Assembly (NCBI GenBank): GCA_028281925.1
Contig: JANQIX010000049.1
Coordinates: 124,001-188,000, forward strand
DNA from: Alphaproteobacteria bacterium
GTDB taxonomy: Bacteria > Pseudomonadota > Alphaproteobacteria > DSM-16000 > Inquilinaceae
Direction of reading: 5' to 3'
Length of the DNA stretch: 64,000 bases
Shown: positions 31,034 through 41,264 of the stretch, piece after piece
Position numbering within the stretch: position 1 is the stretch's first letter
Layout of the letters: every line of letters starts with the position of its first letter
The notes under the pieces: model-generated
Database searches by the model: none
Told to the model about the DNA's origin: nothing
The model's input: only the letters and a program-made list of their open reading frames with translations
Made by a program: the position numbers and the translations under genes

Positions 31034-32244
31034 TCAGCGTCGCTGAGGCGGCGAGCCGTATCGTCGAAGGTCTTGAGCCGTTGCCGGCCGAGATCGTGGG
31101 CTTGGCAGACGCATGCGGCCGGGTGCTGGCCGAAGACGTTGCCGCGCGCCGCACCCAACCCTGGGCCGACGTATCGGCGATGGACGGGTATGCCGTACGC
31201 GCGGCCGACGTCGCGTCGCCGCCGGTCCGGCTGCGTCAGATCGGCCATGTGCCGGCGGGCACCCGCCACGCCGGCGAAGTGGGCGCCGGTGAATGCGTGC
31301 GCATCTTCACCGGCGCACCGCTGCCACCGGGCGCAGACGCGATCGTCATCCAAGAGAATACCGAGGTCGACGGCGCCGAAGTTATCGTCCAAGAGGGCGC
31401 CGAGGCCGGCCGCTTCGTGCGACCGGCCGGTCTGGACTTTCGCGAGGGCGAGGTTCTGCTGAAGGCCGGGCGCGTCCTTTCTGCACGGGACGTCGGTTTG
31501 GCTGCGGCCATGAATGTGCCGTGGCTTGCGGTCCGGCAACGACCACGCGTCGCGATTCTCGCCACCGGCGACGAGATCGTGCGGCCGGGCGAGCCGGTGG
31601 GCGAGAACCAGATCGTCAGCGCCAATTCCCTTGGTCTGGCGGCTCTGGTGCGGTCCTGCGGCGGCGTTGCCATCGATCTGGGAATCGCAGGGGACGATAC
31701 GGCAGCGCTGCGCCAGCGCGCGTCCGCGGCTTCGGGTGCCAATCTGCTGGTGACCACCGGTGGCGCCTCAGTGGGAGAGCATGATCTCCTGCGTTCCGCC
31801 CTCGGCGAAAGCGGCCTTGTGCTCGACTTCTGGCGGATCGCCATGCGGCCCGGCAAACCACTGATGTTCGGGCGTTTCCGAGACATTCCGATGATCGGCA
31901 TGCCAGGCAATCCGGTGTCGGCAATGGTCTGCGGGCTTCTGTTCCTGCGGCCGGCCATGCGGCGGCTTGCCGGACTGGCGCCCGACGACGGCAGCGGCTT
32001 CACCGCCGCGCTTGGCCGCGATCTCGGCGCGAACGACAGGCGCGAAGACTACCTGAGAAGCAGGCTTGAAAGGGGTGCCGACGGGAGCTGGATCGCCACC
32101 CCTTTCGAGCGACAGGACAGCGCGATGATCTCCATCATGGCCGCCGCCGACTGCCTGGTTATCCGCCCGCCGATGGCGCCGCCGGCAAGGCGCGGCGACC
32201 ATGTCGACGTTCTGGGGTTCCCTGGAAGTTCGGCTGTCATATAG
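31030..32244 (+). CDS. moeA: Molybdopterin molybdenumtransferase
   Basis: Inserts molybdate into adenylylated molybdopterin. From the ATG at 31030 the protein has 404 residues, with [13 protein letters not shown] near the N-terminus, [18 protein letters not shown], the MoeA/MogA-type fold motif [12 protein letters not shown] and the [11 protein letters not shown] loop. It overlaps the moaC stop by 4 bases; the open frame upstream of that is a shadow. It ends the trp/moa unit, and no terminator-like hairpin is visible behind it. Confidence 0.96.
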   Translation: MISVAEAASRIVEGLEPLPAEIVGLADACGRVLAEDVAARRTQPWADVSAMDGYAVRAADVASPPVRLRQIGHVPAGTRHAGEVGAGECVRIFTGAPLPPGADAIVIQENTEVDGAEVIVQEGAEAGRFVRPAGLDFREGEVLLKAGRVLSARDVGLAAAMNVPWLAVRQRPRVAILATGDEIVRPGEPVGENQIVSANSLGLAALVRSCGGVAIDLGIAGDDTAALRQRASAASGANLLVTTGGASVGEHDLLRSALGESGLVLDFWRIAMRPGKPLMFGRFRDIPMIGMPGNPVSAMVCGLLFLRPAMRRLAGLAPDDGSGFTAALGRDLGANDRREDYLRSRLERGADGSWIATPFERQDSAMISIMAAADCLVIRPPMAPPARRGDHVDVLGFPGSSAVI

Positions 32245-32283
32245 TCGGCGGCGATCTCCGAGGCACAGTTTGGGGGGATTGGC

Positions 32284-32298
32284 GAACTTATCCTGAAC
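32284..32298 (+). promoter_or_regulatory. LexA operator (SOS box) upstream of lexA
   Basis: GAAC-N7-GAAC, the reverse complement of the direct repeat GTTC-N7-GTTC known as the alphaproteobacterial LexA site, lies 6 bases upstream of a -35-like TTGACG. Its place in front of lexA is what autoregulation predicts. A weaker GTTC-N7-ATTC at 32321-32335 overlaps the candidate -10. Confidence 0.75.
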
Positions 32299-32304
32299 AT
32301 CTGC

Positions 32305-32333
32305 TTGACGTTTTTCTTTTGTTCCGCAATGAT
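32305..32333 (+). promoter_or_regulatory. Promoter of lexA
   Basis: TTGACG (32305-32310), 17-base spacer, AATGAT (32328-32333). The pair is flanked and overlapped by SOS-box elements, so LexA binding should block it. The leader would be about 75 bases. Confidence 0.5.
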
Positions 32334-32416
32334 TCCAGTAACGACGCAGCAAGTCGTAAGGCAGAAGAGATCGGCGTGACCGGGAATTCGGGCGTCGGAG
32401 AGTCGAGGGGGTCGTG

Positions 32417-33154
32417 ATGCTGACGCGCAAACAACAAGAACTCTTGCTGTTCATTCATCAGAGGCTTTCTGACGGGGGGGTTTCCCCGTCATTCGACGAG
32501 ATGAAGGAAGCGCTGAAGCTCCGATCCAAATCCGGCATTCATCGCCTGATCACGGCGCTGGAGGAGCGGGGGTTCATCCGCCGCCTGCCCCATCGCGCTC
32601 GGGCGCTTGAGGTGCTGCGGCTGCCAGAGGGCCTGAAGGCCGACCCTGACGACGCAGCCCCTGCTGCCGCGTCGGTGCCTGAGGCGGCGGCACTTCCCTT
32701 CCGACCCAACGTCATCCGCGGCGGGTTCGCCGGCAGCCTTTCCGGCACGGCCAGTCGCGGCGAGGGCGAGGTGGTGCAGCTTCCCCTCTACGGCAGAATC
32801 GCTGCCGGTACTCCGATCGAGGCCCTGCGCGACAGCACAACCCTCGCCGATGTCCCCGCAAGCTTGCTCGGCAACGGCGACCACTACGCGCTTGAGGTTT
32901 CCGGCGACAGCATGGTGGAAGCCGGCATCTTCGATGGCGACGTGGCGGTCGTGCAACGGTGCGATACGGCAGAGAATGGAACGATCGTCGTCGCTCTGGT
33001 CGACAGCAGCGAGGCGACGCTCAAGCGACTGCGCAAACGCGGCAACACGCTAGCATTGGAGCCGGCAAATCCGGCTTATGAGACGCGCATTTTCGGACGT
33101 GATCAGGTCAAGGTGCAGGGGCGCCTGGTGGCACTGATCCGCCGATACGACTGA
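32417..33154 (+). CDS. lexA: LexA repressor
   Basis: SOS-response repressor that cleaves itself when RecA is activated. From the ATG at 32417, with AGGGGG just upstream, it has 245 residues; a GTG one codon earlier is possible. The winged-helix domain ([36 protein letters not shown]) is followed by a long linker and the S24 peptidase domain. The scissile Ala130-Gly131 is in RIAAGTP, the nucleophile Ser165 in [13 protein letters not shown] and Lys203 in ATLKRL. The long linker is normal for alphaproteobacterial LexA. Confidence 0.97.
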   Translation: MLTRKQQELLLFIHQRLSDGGVSPSFDEMKEALKLRSKSGIHRLITALEERGFIRRLPHRARALEVLRLPEGLKADPDDAAPAAASVPEAAALPFRPNVIRGGFAGSLSGTASRGEGEVVQLPLYGRIAAGTPIEALRDSTTLADVPASLLGNGDHYALEVSGDSMVEAGIFDGDVAVVQRCDTAENGTIVVALVDSSEATLKRLRKRGNTLALEPANPAYETRIFGRDQVKVQGRLVALIRRYD

Positions 33155-33183
33155 GCGGACGACGCTCGCCGGAATACTTCCTC

Positions 33184-35289
33184 CTATCGTTCAGGCATCC
33201 ACGGCCGCCCGCCAGGATCGGGCGTGGCTTGGCGGATGGTCACATCTCCGTCCTTGATGAAGATGGCGTGGGCGCCGTGTCGCGCCAGGTCGTCGACATC
33301 AATGACTGTGGTCGCGCCGCACCGGCCGGTGATCCAGAACGGCGCCGCCAGGATGTCGGCCATCCGGCAATCGTCGGCCAGTGCATTGCGGTCCAGTGCC
33401 AGGGCGACCACCTGTGCCCCCTGCCGGTAGATACACCCCAGCGTGTCGCAGTTCAGGCGCCCGTTGTCCGTGGCGCCCATTTCGGGCCAGACGGGCCGGT
33501 CCTGCTGTCCGTTCCGCGCCAGCCAGCGTTCGGCTACGAAGCGCGCCCGCCGGCGACTGGAGAGCGTCAGCTGGCCGTCTTCCAGCCGCACCGCCATGAG
33601 CCTGCCGTCTTCGCTGATCAGCACGTCCGGCCGCGGCGCCAGCGCGATTCCGCTGAAACCGATGGCAATGGCCACGAGGCCGAACCAGCGCCACGGACGC
33701 TCCCACAGGCAGAGCCAGAGGCCACCCAGGGCGGCTGCGGCTATCCCCCAGGTGGGCATGGCCGGCACGGGTATGGTTGCGCCGGTCCAGCCGGCGATCG
33801 CATGCGCCAGATCCAGCAGCCCGTCGATGCCCCAGGCCATCGCCGCCAGCGACCACGACTCCAGCCCCAACGGCATCAACAGGAAGCTCAACACCCCCCA
33901 TGGCATGATCCAGAACGCCGTCAGCGGCACGGCCACGAGATTGGCCACGAGGCCATAGGTCGCGAATTTGTGGAAGTGGTAGATGGCAAACGGCGCGGTC
34001 GCGAGATTGGCGATCAGCGTGGTGAACGCTACGCCGCCGAGATAGAGCAGGATGGTCGTGTACCAAGCCCGATGCCGGCGCATGCGGCTGAGGGACCGTC
34101 CGACGGCCTCATAGGCCGCCACCAGGGCGACGACGGCTGCGAAGGACATCTGAAAGCTGGGTCCGGTAACGCTCTGCGGCGAGATAAGCAGCACTGCGGC
34201 GGCTGCGCAGGCGACAAGCCGCATCGACAGCGGCGATCGATCGAACAGCACGGCCAAGAGGACGAGACCGGTCATGATGAATGCCCGCTGGGTGGGAACC
34301 GGGCTGCCGACCAGCACCGTATAGCCGAAGGCGGCCAGCAGAGCCGCGGCTGCCGACCACTTCTTGATCGGGTATCGCAGCGCCACCCAGGGGATCGCGG
34401 CGAAGCCAGCCCTGACCGCGACGAAGACGATGCCGGCCACCAGCCCCACATGCAGACCCGATATCGCCAACAGATGGGCTAGGCCCGCATCCCGCAACGC
34501 CTCATAGGCGGCGTCCGGAACGGCCTCACGTTCACCGGTCAACAGGGCGGTCGCGATGGCACCGACGGTCGGATCCTGAACAGCATCACCGATGGTCGCA
34601 CTGATGCCCCGTCGCAGGGCCGGCAGCCAAACGTCGCCCCTGTCCGCTGGCTGCGACAGCTGGCGAGTATGCCCCACGGCGTATCCGATGCCGCCGATGC
34701 CCTGGAAGTAGAGATGCCGACGGAAGTCGAATGCGCCAGGAACGACCGGCCCACTCGGCGGGTTCACGACGGCTCTCACGCCGAGCATTGCCCCCAGCGT
34801 CGGTTCGGGATCATTCGCGAGCAGCCGGATACGGATCCGGTCCGGCAATGCAACGGTATCGGCTTCACCCTCGGGTGAGGCCAGAACGACGCGAAAGGCG
34901 CCGCCTTCCACGCGCTCGACCCCGACCACCCTACCCTGCACCCAGGCGGGGCCCACCTGTTCGCCGAGAGGGATCGTGGACACCGACTGGGTGTGCGCCT
35001 GTGCCGCCACGAATCCAAGCGCGGCCGAAGTCCATATAAGCGCCGCAACGAAGCTGCCGGCTCTGTGGTAGGCAACCACCGCCCAAGCCGCACCGAGCGC
35101 CAGCGTAAAGAAGCCGATCTCGGCCATCGGCTCTTGCGGAAGGCCGAAATAGAGCGCCACGCCGCTTCCGATGACCACCGGCAGCCACAGAGCCCACCGT
35201 CGCCTCTCGGCAGCCAGGGGCGCCACCAGAGACATGGCGGCGAGCCGCATAACGCCGCGTGGCCGCGCCGGTGGACCATCGCTGTTCAT
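33184..35289 (-). CDS. comEC: ComEC/Rec2 family competence membrane protein
   Basis: Polytopic inner-membrane protein; in transformable bacteria ComEC is the DNA uptake channel. The 701-residue protein has N-terminal spans, a DUF4131-type soluble segment (about 100-220), then the competence domain with HLLAISGLHVGLVAG and GSPVPTQRAFIMTG and many spans. The C-terminal ~150 residues form a short soluble domain, but no HxHxDH metallo-beta-lactamase signature is visible, which is usual in alphaproteobacteria. Whether this organism is competent cannot be judged. It is divergent from gltX. Confidence 0.9.
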   Translation of the reverse strand: MNSDGPPARPRGVMRLAAMSLVAPLAAERRRWALWLPVVIGSGVALYFGLPQEPMAEIGFFTLALGAAWAVVAYHRAGSFVAALIWTSAALGFVAAQAHTQSVSTIPLGEQVGPAWVQGRVVGVERVEGGAFRVVLASPEGEADTVALPDRIRIRLLANDPEPTLGAMLGVRAVVNPPSGPVVPGAFDFRRHLYFQGIGGIGYAVGHTRQLSQPADRGDVWLPALRRGISATIGDAVQDPTVGAIATALLTGEREAVPDAAYEALRDAGLAHLLAISGLHVGLVAGIVFVAVRAGFAAIPWVALRYPIKKWSAAAALLAAFGYTVLVGSPVPTQRAFIMTGLVLLAVLFDRSPLSMRLVACAAAAVLLISPQSVTGPSFQMSFAAVVALVAAYEAVGRSLSRMRRHRAWYTTILLYLGGVAFTTLIANLATAPFAIYHFHKFATYGLVANLVAVPLTAFWIMPWGVLSFLLMPLGLESWSLAAMAWGIDGLLDLAHAIAGWTGATIPVPAMPTWGIAAAALGGLWLCLWERPWRWFGLVAIAIGFSGIALAPRPDVLISEDGRLMAVRLEDGQLTLSSRRRARFVAERWLARNGQQDRPVWPEMGATDNGRLNCDTLGCIYRQGAQVVALALDRNALADDCRMADILAAPFWITGRCGATTVIDVDDLARHGAHAIFIKDGDVTIRQATPDPGGRPWMPER

Positions 35290-35378
35290 GATCGGCGGCC
35301 AGGTACCGAGGAAGATCGCAGTGTGCTATGCACGCGTCAGCCACCCCTGAGACTGCTCCAGCGAATTGGCATCGTCGC

Positions 35379-36812
35379 ATGTCGGTTGTCACGCGTTTTG
35401 CTCCCTCGCCTACCGGTTTCCTCCATATCGGAGGGGCCCGAACCGCCCTGTTCAACTGGCTCTATGCCCGCCACCATGGCGGTCAGTTCGTGCTGCGTAT
35501 CGAAGACACCGATCGCGCACGGCACTCCCAATCCGCCGTCGATGCGATCACCGACGGGTTGCGATGGCTGGGGCTGGATTGGGATGGCGAAGCGACGTCG
35601 CAGTTCGCCAGGCGGGACGCCCATGTGGCGGCCGCCGAGCGCCTGTTGGCGTCCGGGGACGCCTATCCCTGCTACTGCTCACAGGATGAACTCGCCAAGA
35701 TGCGGGAGGAGGCACGCGCTGCCGGCCGGCCCATGCGCTATGACGGGCGCTGTCGGGACCGCGACCCGTCGACGGTCCCCGCCGGGGTACCCCCGGTGAC
35801 CCGACTGAAGGCGCCCCAGTCCGGGGAAACTGTGATCGACGACGCGGTTCAGGGCCGTGTCGTGGTCCGCAACGATCAGCTCGACGACATGGTCCTGCTG
35901 CGGGCGGACCGGACGCCTACATATATGCTGGCGGTTGTCGTGGACGATATCGACATGGGCATCACCCACGTCATCCGCGGCGACGACCACCTGACCAATG
36001 CCTTCCGTCAGACGCAGCTGTTCCGCGCCTTGGGGGCGCCACCACCGGTGTTTGCCCATGTGCCGCTGATCCACGGGCCGGACGGCGCCAAGTTGTCCAA
36101 GCGCCACGGCGCCCTGGGCGTTGAGGCCTATCGCGACATGGGCTATCTGCCCGAGACGCTTCGCAACTACCTGCTCCGGCTCGGCTGGGCCCACGGCGAT
36201 GACGAAATCATCTCGACGGACCAAGCCGTCGCCTGGTTCGATCTCGATGGCGTCGGCAAGGCCCCTGCCCGGCTGGATCCCGCGAAGCTGGACAATCTGA
36301 ACGGACACTATATGCGAGCGGCCGACGACGTAGCGCTGGTCGAGGCCATCGTCCCGCAGCTGAATTCGGCTCTCGGACGGACACTCGGCCTGGCAGACAT
36401 CGACCGTCTGACTCGCGGCATGGATGGACTGAAGCAGCGCGCAAAGACACTTTCAGAACTCTCTGATAATGCACAATTTTATGTGTCATCTCTTCCATTG
36501 ACCATGGACCCTAAGGCGCAGTCGCTGCTGACGGACGAGGCGCTCAGCACGCTGTCACGCCTCGCGGCCAGGTTTTCGACCCTGCCCGAATGGTCCATTG
36601 CTGCTTTGGAGGATGCGGCTCGAGCGGTGGCGGAAGACCTGGGCCTCAAACTCGGCAAGGTCGCCCAGCCCTTGCGGGCCGCTCTCACGGGAGCGACCGT
36701 CTCACCCGGAATCTTCGAAGTCGCTGCAGTGCTGGGCCGGGATGAGACGCTGGGCCGGTTGGCCGATGCCGGAGTGGCCATTGATGACGCCCTGACCGGC
36801 ACGCTTGATTGA
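35379..36812 (+). CDS. gltX: Glutamate--tRNA ligase
   Basis: Class I aminoacyl-tRNA synthetase charging tRNA-Glu. From the ATG at 35379 it has 477 residues, with [13 protein letters not shown] carrying the HIGH motif (His16) and KLSKR at 238-242 as the KMSKS motif. An upstream ATG at 35328 would add 17 unconserved residues. Alphaproteobacteria often have two GltX paralogues, one of which mischarges tRNA-Gln for the GatCAB route; which this is cannot be told here. It precedes gltA by 86 bases. Confidence 0.95.
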   Translation: MSVVTRFAPSPTGFLHIGGARTALFNWLYARHHGGQFVLRIEDTDRARHSQSAVDAITDGLRWLGLDWDGEATSQFARRDAHVAAAERLLASGDAYPCYCSQDELAKMREEARAAGRPMRYDGRCRDRDPSTVPAGVPPVTRLKAPQSGETVIDDAVQGRVVVRNDQLDDMVLLRADRTPTYMLAVVVDDIDMGITHVIRGDDHLTNAFRQTQLFRALGAPPPVFAHVPLIHGPDGAKLSKRHGALGVEAYRDMGYLPETLRNYLLRLGWAHGDDEIISTDQAVAWFDLDGVGKAPARLDPAKLDNLNGHYMRAADDVALVEAIVPQLNSALGRTLGLADIDRLTRGMDGLKQRAKTLSELSDNAQFYVSSLPLTMDPKAQSLLTDEALSTLSRLAARFSTLPEWSIAALEDAARAVAEDLGLKLGKVAQPLRAALTGATVSPGIFEVAAVLGRDETLGRLADAGVAIDDALTGTLD

Positions 36813-36898
36813 TATTGTTCAGGCCAAATTCTATGTTGTCAGCAAGATAAGGAAGCTCACAAACGCGCACGCACGGACGCTAAGAGGACGCAATCGAT

Positions 36899-38230
36899 AT
36901 GGCCGAGACACAACAGCTCGCTAAGGATACGTCGGCGAACAACACCGTCACGCTGATCGACAACGCCACAGGCAAGCAGGTCACCCTGCCGGTGCTGGAC
37001 GGCACCGAGGGGCCTCGTGTCATCGACATCCGAAAGCTCTATCAGGAAACCGGGATGTTCACCTTCGATCCCGGGTTCACATCGACAGGATCATGTGAGA
37101 GCGGGCTTACGTTCATCGACGGTGATGTTGGCACGTTGATGCATTGCGGGTACTCGATCGACGAACTCGCTGAAAAGAGTGATTTTCTGGAGGTCTGTTA
37201 TCTGCTGCTGAACGGCGAACTGCCGAATAAAGCACAGATGGAGGAGTTCGAGTACGCCATCACGCGCCACTCCATGATCCATGAACAGCTGCACAGCTTC
37301 TATCATGGGTTCCGGCGCGATGCCCATCCGATGGCCATCATGGTGGGCGTGGTTGGCGCACTCTCGGCCTTCTATCACGACAGCACGGACATTCGCGACG
37401 AGCACCAGAGGATGATCGCCAGCCGCCGGTTGATCGCCAAGATGCCGACAATCGCCGCTTGGGCATATAAGTACTCCATCGGCCAGCCGATGATTTACCC
37501 AAGGAACGATCTGAACTATGCAGAGAACTTCCTGCATATGATTCAGGCAACGCCCTGCGAGAACTATGAAGTCAATCCCATCCTCGCCAGGGCGATGGAC
37601 CGTATTTTCATTCTGCATGCCGATCACGAGCAGAATGCATCAACCTCGACAGTACGTCTTGCGGGATCTTCTCAGGCAAATCCGTTCGCCTGCATCGCTG
37701 CCGGCATCGCCTGTCTCTGGGGCCCGGCGCATGGCGGCGCCAACGAGGCGGTCCTCAAGATGCTGGACGAGATCGGCTCGAAGGATCGTGTCGGCGGCTA
37801 CATCAAGCGTGCCAAGGACAAGGACGATCCGTTCCGCCTGATGGGCTTCGGGCATCGCGTCTACAAGAACTATGATCCTCGGGCCAAAGTGATGCGCGAA
37901 ACGTGTCACGAGGTTCTCGATTTCCTTGGCATCAAGGACGAGCCGTACCTGGATCTGGCGATGGATCTCGAGCGGATCGCGACGGAGGATGAGTACTTCG
38001 TTGAGAAGAAGCTGTATCCCAACGTCGACTTCTATTCCGGGATCATCCTGCGGGCCATGGGCTTCCCGACCACGATGTTCACGGTCATCTTTGCATTGGC
38101 GCGGACAGTGGGCTGGATCGCGCAATGGAAAGAGATGATCGAGGATCCGGTGCAGAAGATCGGCCGTCCGCGCCAGCTCTATAACGGCTATTCGCATCGG
38201 CCTTACGTGCCCTTGGACCAGCGTGGTTAA
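36899..38230 (+). CDS. gltA: Citrate synthase (type II)
   Basis: First enzyme of the citric acid cycle, condensing acetyl-CoA with oxaloacetate. The 443-residue length and the N-terminal beta domain ([34 protein letters not shown]) mark the hexameric, NADH-sensitive type II found in Gram-negative bacteria. Active-site regions are [35 protein letters not shown] and [21 protein letters not shown] lies about 11 bases before the ATG. The leader shows TTGATT-N18-TTCTAT (36805-36834) as a weak possible promoter. Confidence 0.97.
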   Translation: MAETQQLAKDTSANNTVTLIDNATGKQVTLPVLDGTEGPRVIDIRKLYQETGMFTFDPGFTSTGSCESGLTFIDGDVGTLMHCGYSIDELAEKSDFLEVCYLLLNGELPNKAQMEEFEYAITRHSMIHEQLHSFYHGFRRDAHPMAIMVGVVGALSAFYHDSTDIRDEHQRMIASRRLIAKMPTIAAWAYKYSIGQPMIYPRNDLNYAENFLHMIQATPCENYEVNPILARAMDRIFILHADHEQNASTSTVRLAGSSQANPFACIAAGIACLWGPAHGGANEAVLKMLDEIGSKDRVGGYIKRAKDKDDPFRLMGFGHRVYKNYDPRAKVMRETCHEVLDFLGIKDEPYLDLAMDLERIATEDEYFVEKKLYPNVDFYSGIILRAMGFPTTMFTVIFALARTVGWIAQWKEMIEDPVQKIGRPRQLYNGYSHRPYVPLDQRG

Positions 38231-38438
38231 CGCCCGAAGACGCCCGCTGCGGCGGCCCATGCGGCCGCCGTGGTCGACCGCAACGCCGGCTGCCGTTGTC
38301 GCAGGCGGCGTGGCCCTGAGGCTGCGGCGACGGCCGGCCAACGAGAACCGGCCGCCTCTGGGCTATCGGTTTCGGCAGGGCTTGACGGTTGGACTCATTG
38401 TCCTGCTGGTCACCGGCATTGCTGTCCTGTCCGGCTGA
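38223..38438 (+). CDS. Possible small membrane protein overlapping the gltA end
   Basis: A 71-codon frame with a GTG start overlapping the gltA stop by 8 bases. The product would have a very Arg/Pro-rich N-terminal half and a single C-terminal membrane span ([18 protein letters not shown]), typical of a small tail-anchored protein. The GC-rich hairpin GGCGGCC-N5-GGCCGCC at 38251-38269 lies inside it and could instead be a gltA terminator without a U-run. No family is recognised and it may not be a gene. Confidence 0.35.
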   Translation: MVNARRRPLRRPMRPPWSTATPAAVVAGGVALRLRRRPANENRPPLGYRFRQGLTVGLIVLLVTGIAVLSG

Positions 38439-38465
38439 ACCAGGGGCGCGACGCGTTCGGGAACG

Positions 38466-39650
38466 TCAGCGGGCCGCCTGAACGGCCGGGCCGTTCGTAC
38501 GGCCTAACAGAGACAATGCCGTTTGTGCCGCGCGTTCGCTGGGCGGGACGCCCCCCTGCCCCAATGCGGCCGAGACGGTGCCGAGTGCCGAAAGCTGCGC
38601 CTCCCGGGCTTCGGCATCGGTCAACAGTCGCCAGACGGCGGCCTCGATAGCGTCAGGCGTGCAGTGCTGCTGAAGCAGCTCCGGAACAGCGCCCTGGTCG
38701 AGGATGAGATTGACCAGATTGGCGTATTTGACCGTTATCAGGGGCCGTGCCAGCCACGCCGTCAATCCATTGACCTTGTAGGTGATGACGGCAGGCACGC
38801 CGGCCAGGCCGAGTTCCAGCGCGACCGTTCCGGAGGCTGCGAGTGCTGCCCGGCTGGCGGCGAAAGCGTCGTACTTTTCACGGTCGCTAAGCGTGACGAC
38901 CGGCCGTCCCGGCCAGCTGGCAACGACCTCGCGCACCGCGCCTTCGACCGTGCTTACCGTGGGAACGGCGAGGCGCAGAGCCGGCTCGGCAGCGCACAGC
39001 CTGCGCACCACCACGTCGAAGATCGGCAACAGACGCGACGTCTCGCTGCGCCGGCTGCCCGGCAGAATGGTCAGCAGCGGGGCGCCCGGCGCAATGTCAT
39101 GGGTCTGCCGATAACGCGCGCCGTCCCCCTTATCGGCGCCCTTTTCGATGATCGGATGGCCGACGAAGGTCGTCTCCAGGCCATACCGCGAAAAGAAGTC
39201 GGGCTCGAACGGCAGCTGCGCCATGACATGGTCGACAAGGCGGGCGAGCCTGCGCGCACGCCCCGGCCGCCAAGCCCACACCTTCGGCGCCACGAACTGA
39301 ACGATCGGGCAGTTCCGCTTGCCCTTCAGGCGCGTGGCGATACGCGAGCTGAAGGCCCAACTGTCGATCGTGATGATCAGATCCGGGTCCGCCGCCAGCG
39401 CAGCGTCAGCCGTCTGCCTGACCCGCCGCAAGAGCTGCCGGGCACGTGGCAGAAGCTCCGCCATGCCCATGACGGCGAGCTCGCCGACGGGAAAGAGGCT
39501 GTCTAGCCCTTCAGCGGTCATGCGGTCGCCGCCGATACCGGCGAACCGGATGCGCCCCGCCGTCTGCCGCTTCATGGCCTCCATGAGACCGGCCCCCATC
39601 AGGTCGCCCGAGGGCTCGGTCGCCGTCAGAAACACCAACGGCCCGCTCAC
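38466..39650 (-). CDS. lpxB: Lipid-A-disaccharide synthase
   Basis: Glycosyltransferase (GT19) that joins UDP-diacylglucosamine and lipid X. The 394-residue protein has LTATEPSGDLMGAGLMEA near the N-terminus, FAGIGGDRMTAEGL, VQFVAPKVWAWRPGRARRL and LTILPGSRRSE. The GTG start overlaps the lpxI stop by 4 bases. It is the last gene of the bamA-lpxD-fabZ-lpxA-lpxI-lpxB run and converges with the small ORF after gltA. Confidence 0.96.
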   Translation of the reverse strand: MSGPLVFLTATEPSGDLMGAGLMEAMKRQTAGRIRFAGIGGDRMTAEGLDSLFPVGELAVMGMAELLPRARQLLRRVRQTADAALAADPDLIITIDSWAFSSRIATRLKGKRNCPIVQFVAPKVWAWRPGRARRLARLVDHVMAQLPFEPDFFSRYGLETTFVGHPIIEKGADKGDGARYRQTHDIAPGAPLLTILPGSRRSETSRLLPIFDVVVRRLCAAEPALRLAVPTVSTVEGAVREVVASWPGRPVVTLSDREKYDAFAASRAALAASGTVALELGLAGVPAVITYKVNGLTAWLARPLITVKYANLVNLILDQGAVPELLQQHCTPDAIEAAVWRLLTDAEAREAQLSALGTVSAALGQGGVPPSERAAQTALSLLGRTNGPAVQAAR

Positions 39651-40471
39651 GGGTCCCCCTCGATGCCGGTGAGGAACACTCCGAACCGGTCCGCCGATGC
39701 CACGGTCGCCGGCCGGTCGATGATCAGGGTCGCTCCGGCGGCAACGGCGATTCCCGACAGACCAGCGGCCGCTGCCGCCTCCACAGTCCCGACGCCGATC
39801 GTGGGCAGGTCCAGCCGCCGATCCTGTTGCGGCTTCGGGACCTTCACCAGCACGCCACCGCGGCCCTTGCGGGCGAGCGGCTTAGTTCGCGCGATCATGG
39901 CGTCGGTGCCCTCCGCGGCCTCCACGGCCAGTACCAGGCCCTGCTGCACCACGGCACCCTGGCCGACATCGAGCCGGCCGATCTCCGTTGCAATCCGCCA
40001 GGCGCGATCGATGTCGAGTTGCTCTTTGGCATCGGGCCGACGCCGGGTCATCGGCCCTGGCGTCGCCAGCAGGTCCGGCGCCACCTCATGGGCGCCAACC
40101 AGCCTGAATCCCTCGCCTTCCAGGCCGCCGGCAATGACGTCCAGAAGCCCGGCATCGCCAAGACGGTCGAACCCGGCACGGGCCAGGAAGGCCGCGCCGC
40201 GGGCATCCGGCATCAGTTCGCGCCATGAAGGCCGCCTTATGCCACCGGCAAAGCACAGCTCTTCCACACCGGCCTCGCGCAGGCGCTTGAGCGCGGTACC
40301 AATGGCGCCAAGCCGCACCCAGGTATGCTCCTCGGCTTCGGACACGCAATCAGGATCGGTCTGATTGTGAAAGGCAAGAACGAAGACATCGCGGCCCGCC
40401 GCCCGGCATGACGCGATCAGGCACCGGGGCAGCGCCCCGCCCCCGGCCAGAACCCCAAGCTTAGGCTGCAT
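39647..40471 (-). CDS. lpxI: LpxI-type UDP-2,3-diacylglucosamine pyrophosphatase
   Basis: Hydrolyses UDP-2,3-diacylglucosamine to lipid X, replacing LpxH in many alphaproteobacteria. The 274-residue protein begins LGVLAGGGALPR, has ELCFAGGIRRPSW, and in the C-terminal half GQGAVVQQGLVLAVEAAEGTD-type residues, RTKPLARKGRGG, VLVKVPKPQQDRRLDLPTIG and AGATLIIDRP. These fit the former DUF1009 family. It overlaps lpxA by 11 bases and lpxB by 4, so it is translationally linked to its pathway neighbours. Confidence 0.93.
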   Translation of the reverse strand: MQPKLGVLAGGGALPRCLIASCRAAGRDVFVLAFHNQTDPDCVSEAEEHTWVRLGAIGTALKRLREAGVEELCFAGGIRRPSWRELMPDARGAAFLARAGFDRLGDAGLLDVIAGGLEGEGFRLVGAHEVAPDLLATPGPMTRRRPDAKEQLDIDRAWRIATEIGRLDVGQGAVVQQGLVLAVEAAEGTDAMIARTKPLARKGRGGVLVKVPKPQQDRRLDLPTIGVGTVEAAAAAGLSGIAVAAGATLIIDRPATVASADRFGVFLTGIEGDP

Positions 40472-41264
40472 CCGGCAGCTTCGGCTTCAGAATCTTCAGA
40501 TCGCTGTCATGCTGAAGAAACTTCAGCAACTCTCGCACCGTCGACAATGAGCCGAAGCGACGCTCCACCTCGGCAAGTCGATGGGACCACTCGCCAGCAT
40601 CATCGAACAGCACGCGATAGGCGCTTCTGAGCGCATTGATCTCGTCCCGGTCGAACCCGTAACGCCTCAGTCCCACCAGATTGAGACCCGCGAGATAGCC
40701 ACGGTCGCCCGTCACGAGGCCATACGGAATGACATCCTGATCGACTCCGGTCATGCCGCCGATCATGGCGTGATGCCCAATGCGGACGAACTGACGGACC
40801 GCGCAATAGCCGCCGAGCCGCGCGTGGTCGCCGACGACCACATGCCCTGCCACAGCGGCGTTGTTGGCCAGAATGACGTCGTTGCCGACATCGCAATCGT
40901 GAGCGACATGCGCGCCGGCCATAAAGAAGCCGCCATCGCCGATGCGGGTCACCATGCCGCCGCCCTCGGTTCCGGGGTTCATGGTGACATGCTCGCGGAT
41001 GGTGACGTTGCGGCCGATCATCAGCCGCGAGTCCTCTCCCTTGTATTTCAGATCCTGCGGTCTGTGCCCGATGGACGAGAAGGGATAGATGACAGAGTCC
41101 GCACCAACGACGGTCGTTCCCTCTATGACCACATGACTGATCAACCGGACACGATCACCGAGTTCAACCCGCGGGCCGACAACGCAGAATGGGCCGATGA
41201 CAACGTCTTCGCCGAGGCGCGCAGCAGGATCGACGACGGCATTCGGATGGATGGTCGAAGCCAT
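40461..41264 (-). CDS. lpxA: UDP-N-acetylglucosamine acyltransferase
   Basis: First committed step of lipid A synthesis, adding a hydroxyacyl chain to UDP-GlcNAc. From the ATG at 41264 the protein has 267 residues. The left-handed beta-helix hexapeptide repeats begin IHPNAVVDPAARLGEDVVIG; the catalytic His lies in AGAHVAHDCDVG, and a helical C-terminal domain closes the protein. The frame is open to 41306, but the ATG overlapping the fabZ stop by one base (TGATG) starts at the conserved position. Confidence 0.96.
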   Translation of the reverse strand: MASTIHPNAVVDPAARLGEDVVIGPFCVVGPRVELGDRVRLISHVVIEGTTVVGADSVIYPFSSIGHRPQDLKYKGEDSRLMIGRNVTIREHVTMNPGTEGGGMVTRIGDGGFFMAGAHVAHDCDVGNDVILANNAAVAGHVVVGDHARLGGYCAVRQFVRIGHHAMIGGMTGVDQDVIPYGLVTGDRGYLAGLNLVGLRRYGFDRDEINALRSAYRVLFDDAGEWSHRLAEVERRFGSLSTVRELLKFLQHDSDLKILKPKLPDAA

